64,000 nt of DNA from Mytilisepta virgata (Eukaryota > Mollusca > Bivalvia > Mytilida > Mytilidae), in assembly GCA_028015205.1 (NCBI GenBank), contig CM051514.1:39448150-39512149 (forward strand), given 5' to 3'. The notes beneath the pieces were generated by a model, which searched no databases, was not told the origin of the DNA, and worked only from the letters and a program-made list of their open reading frames with translations. Position 1 is the stretch's first letter, and each line of letters begins with the position of its first letter. Below, piece by piece: positions 60,287-64,000 of the stretch. The position numbers and the translations under genes are program-made.

Positions 60287-60880
60287 TAAGAAAAAATGAT
60301 ACTCATCCTCAATTTCTTTACACACAGTACATAGCCGGTTTTCCCTTAAAATATTTTTGTATCTTCCTACTTCTATATTTAAAGAATGATCACTGACTCT
60401 GAATTTAGTTAAAATTTGTCTATTTTTGAAACTGGATTCTTTTATTAAATATTTTTCCAATCCAAAATCAGATTTTATCTGTTTATATAAATATAATTTT
60501 GAATCGCTTGTAAGACTTGATAATTTCAACATTAGTTGATTTTTATATTTATCCTCTACCAGTTTTCTTGTTTTACATTTTAAATTATATTTAATTTTAT
60601 GAAAAGGTTTATCAAACTTTTCGTATTCTTTAATGTCAAGATCAAATTCTTCAAATATTTTCAAGGCATGAGTATACCATGTGTACATGCCTTCATCGTT
60701 TAATTTTTTGTTTAAATTATATGCTTCTTTCAGCAAGGGGTTAGTTTTGTCGGAATTAATTCTACTGAAATACAATATAACTTGAATTTTTATGAAACTT
60801 TCAATTGGTAGTCTACCTAATTCAGTTTTGGAAGAAATATTACATGCTGTCTTTTTTAACCCCAAAATTGATTTTCAGTA
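60287..60880 (-). pseudogene. Older non-LTR retrotransposon fragment, C-terminal domain
   Basis: - strand open frame with TELGRLPIESFIKIQ, LLKEAYNLNKKL, TKFRVSDHSLNIEVGRY, RLCTVCKEIEDEYHFFLICN. Same domain layout as the + strand LINE (SELGRYPLYVNVLTNM, TKYRLSNHCFRIETGRH, CLYCNLNSIENEIHFLLEC) but well diverged, so a different subfamily. Continuation is at 58330-57975. Confidence 0.75.
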
Positions 60881-63740
60881 TCTGTTATGTATAGACTCTT
60901 GACGAAGAAAGCAAATTGAAACATTTGGCTTTTTAATAATTACTGAACACATCGGCCATATCAACATATATTTTCAAATGTTCAACATGAACAAATTTGA
61001 AATTTAGTTCTTCATGTTGATATTATTTTCACAAATGTTTTCAACCAGAAATAATTAGAAGTGCATCTATAAGTATAAGTTATAAATCATCTTTGGTCAT
61101 GACAGTATTATGGATCTTTTTTATCAAGTTGGATAAAATTCAAAAAATATTTTGCCCTAAACCCTGATAAGAATTTTAAATTTAATTAACAATAAGAAAC
61201 AGGATGTTACTACCTTGATTAGAAGAAGTCTAGATTGAAATTAACTGATCATGAGCTTGTACAGCACTGATTCATGATGTATTCAGATTTAGAGAGTGTT
61301 CGGGAAAACCTGTACATGCACCTCAAAACATTTACTTTGTCATCAACTAGTGAATATAATACTACACTTGCCTTCAGCTGTGTTCACGCAAAAAATAATA
61401 TTGTTCTATTTTGTTATGTGGTGCAAATGAATATAAATTATACATGTAATTTCAGTCTCCTGAATATTTTTTAATGTCATTTTAAAAATCAGTAGAGGAT
61501 TTTTTTTATACAGGCATCAAATGATCATCAATATTCCTTATTTAGCCAACATTTGCATAATTTCTCACATGTGATGAAATTATTGATATTTGAAACTAAT
61601 TTTTTTGTCAGAGAAAAATGTCAGTGTATTTTGGTAATATTTTACAAAAGAGTAGACCTCTATTGAGGCTACATGTATCTTTTCTCTTTAAATTTTTTGA
61701 AAAGCCTTAGAAATGAAGAAAACAAGGTTTTTGGCTTAAACATACCAAAGTTAGTGCCAACTGAATGATAATAAATGTCACAGTTGGTATCATAATGAAA
61801 AACATCATTCCATTGTGCCATCATCCAATTTCATATGTAGTTTTGATTTTGTTTACTACAAAGGCATTCATTAGTCACGTATATTTTGGGGTCTGCAATA
61901 AATCAAGTCCTGGAAGGGTGGGGGGGGGGGGGGGGGGGGAGATAATTGTTTGTGAAACCATTCTGAAATTATCCTCGAGTGGAATGTGACTTTGTCAATT
62001 AAATCATATGTGAATGATCTATGTCCTTTTTGGTTCTAGTTACCCATCTACAATGTAATAGTTCAGGATGGAAAACTGGATAAATTCTAACACAATAGTC
62101 AATATCAACCCATTTGCATAACAATAGGAAGAACACCCTAGAATCAAAATTCAGGGATGATTCCACCCATTAACATTAAATTGGGAACTTTTCCAACAGA
62201 CGTTTGCTGCAATAACTTCAATGTGACTTTAACTAAATATCTGTCCGGTCAGTTTCAAGTCACTGAGATCATCGTTATGAACACATGTACTTATTAAATC
62301 TAATCAGCTAATAATAGAACACTGATCATAGTGACTACAGTCTTGTATTTACAATTGCTAGAATTGACTACTTACCGTACTCACTTCCAGATTTTAACAT
62401 CTGGGAAATTATTGTTTTGTATCTTTGGAAATTTAAATTTTCATAAAATTTTTTTAGGGGCAGCTGACAAATTTCCAAATCACAGAATCATCCATGAAAA
62501 TGACTGGGATTCTACATTTTCTTTTTATAATACATGTAATTTCATAATCTTCATGAGAATAAGACTTCAAGAAAAAGTTACAACATGTAATTCTTATCTT
62601 CAGTATATGATGTTTGTTATAAGATAAACAAGAAATATCAGATATGCAAACACTACATGTAAATTTCTAAATCAAGAAAATATTTACAAATATATAATGA
62701 CCAACCAACTGCGTGAAAAATTCTGATAAATAAATGCAAGCTTCTCCATTACTCTTCTGGTACATGTTAATGTAATTAATTAAACCAAGGTGTTAACTCT
62801 ACACACCTTTGATATATCAACAGTATGATATTTTATCAGATGTATCAATGTTATTACTAATCAGTGGTCTGTGTTTTTTTTTAAAGGGAATTCTCATTTT
62901 CAATTAATCTGAAGAAGCAATTAGTATTTTCCAACACTAATTGAATTAAATTCTGATGCTAAATGTACAAATATGCAGTCATATTATGAAATTTGGAGCT
63001 TCACAATTGTCATGGCAAATTAGTATAAATTTTCTAATTAATATTTGATAATTTCTAACTGCTCTAGTGCTTATCTTTAGTTACGTACAGGTATAATGGG
63101 TATGTCATATATGAAAACATTTTTTTCAAACACAATTCAAATTGCCTCAATAGACGAGCCGAATTGTCTTTGCAGTCGGTCCGAATTGTCCCCGGACTGA
63201 ACTGTCCTATATTTACCAGCAGTACAGCCACAAGTGACAAGCAAAGTCAAAGGGTGTGTCCATTTCAAATAAAGTTTATTATATCAACTGTGTGTTCTTA
63301 TTGAGAAAAGTTTGTCTTGAAGTATAATCACCATAAACTGATCAATTAAAAGTGTTCTATTAGTTTCATAACAAAATATTTGATAGCTGCGGGAGTGGTT
63401 AATTGGTAACCTCTCAAGACTGCTGGCAAGTTATGTACAGTACTAAGACTACAGTGCAAAGCCTGGACTTGGACCGGCAAAATGCAAGTCATTTTCTACG
63501 TTATTCTACTAAAAGCAATTTCCTATAAATTATTTTAACTCACCTTTATGTAATTATGTTGCAACGTATTTGTAATACACACATTGATAGTAAATTCAAG
63601 TCATATAAACAAAGTAATGAACATTTAAATTTCTTAACTCTGCAAAGTGGAAATGGCTAATTTTTTCCGGTTGCATTCTGGGAGTGTTAATTTACAGAAT
63701 TTTAAACGACACGAAACAATGGAAAGCGAGACAACTCGTG
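60881..63740. other. AT-rich intergenic or far upstream Ral sequence
   Basis: No coding exon recognised. Contains a G-run (61919-61939) and, at 63152-63210, a short CpG-bearing patch with CCGAATTGTC twice. A non-coding first exon of Ral may lie here but cannot be seen from sequence alone. Confidence 0.35.
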
Positions 63741-63745
63741 ATGAC

Positions 63746-63815
63746 GAATACAAATACGAATACGAATATTTTATTTTCCAAATCAAAGGGCCCTATATAG
63801 GGCATAATACATTAA
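63746..63815 (-). mobile_element. 3' tail of a non-LTR retrotransposon
   Basis: - strand: TATAGGGCCCTTTGATTTGG, then AAAATAAAATA and a (TTCGTA)n tail. It matches the end of the LINE at 58332-60275 (GGGCCCTATAATTTGG AAAATAAAAC (TTA)n), but with another tail repeat. Only the 3' end is present. Confidence 0.6.
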
Positions 63816-64000
63816 ATATAATAAATTAAACATTTCATTAAACAAATAGATAATGATTATCAAAATCACGTTGGTGACAAATAATATGGATTTACAATGC
63901 TAAATTCTTCCTAATTTTTAGACAATTTGATATAAGAACAACAACAAATACTTTATTGCTTAATCAGAAGCGCCCACAATGGCAGAATAATTAACATTAA

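Noticed and set aside
63655..63690. Promoter for Ral on the - strand (CCCAGAATGCAACCGGAA resembles ZNF143 and ETS sites)
   Set aside because: A single composite match 7 kb from the Ral start codon, next to a LINE tail, with no exon evidence; too weak to call.

Overview
This window is eukaryotic, AT-rich and gene-poor. It reads as a bivalve mollusc, most likely a marine mussel (Mytilus-like). Two things support that: phase-consistent exon chains whose proteins match animal families, and interspersed repeats of types I recognise from bivalve, especially mussel, genomes (the latter is recall, not a search result). I found no bacterial-style operons, CRISPR arrays or prophage.

Three spliced protein-coding genes are supported. 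(1) A COQ10 homologue (mitochondrial coenzyme Q-binding START-family protein) on the + strand, exons between about 6058 and 10585; its 5' start exon was not found. (2) A complete GEMIN2/SIP1 homologue (SMN complex, snRNP assembly) on the - strand, 33484 down to 23693: eight exons, all junctions in phase, 267 residues. (3) A Ral small GTPase on the - strand, 56817 down to 43459: three shared exons encode the G domain, followed by two alternative terminal coding exons (46347-46162 and 43578-43459). Their predicted prenylation boxes differ (CVLQ versus CTIL) and so do their tails, a layout like KRAS4A/4B. This is the most interesting genic observation here.

The rest is mostly mobile DNA. Several families of Helitron-like non-autonomous elements share one plan: 5' TTTTTA or a close variant, a strong palindrome, a CGTCCGTC- or CGACGACG-type stretch, tandem core units of about 130-175 bp, then a 3' stem-loop ending CTAG (or CTTG/CTGG) next to a host T. 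One copy (29931-30525) sits in a tandem repeat whose next unit preserves the empty A^T target. There are also MITE-like elements with TTAA, TA, TWA or 5-bp duplications, tRNA-derived SINEs (one with a molluscan V-SINE/RUDI-like body), and a broken non-LTR retrotransposon inserted into an older, oppositely oriented one (about 57975-60880).

Layout: 1-6000 repeats and AT-rich sequence; 6058-11140 COQ10; 12799-23531 dense Helitron-like elements, including an inverted pair; 23693-33484 GEMIN2; 33735-39275 transposons; 43459-56817 Ral; 57975-60880 nested LINEs; 60881-64000 AT-rich with a LINE tail. The three genes have unrelated roles (quinone function, snRNP assembly, vesicle and cytoskeletal signalling). 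Nothing suggests they work together, and their proximity looks incidental.
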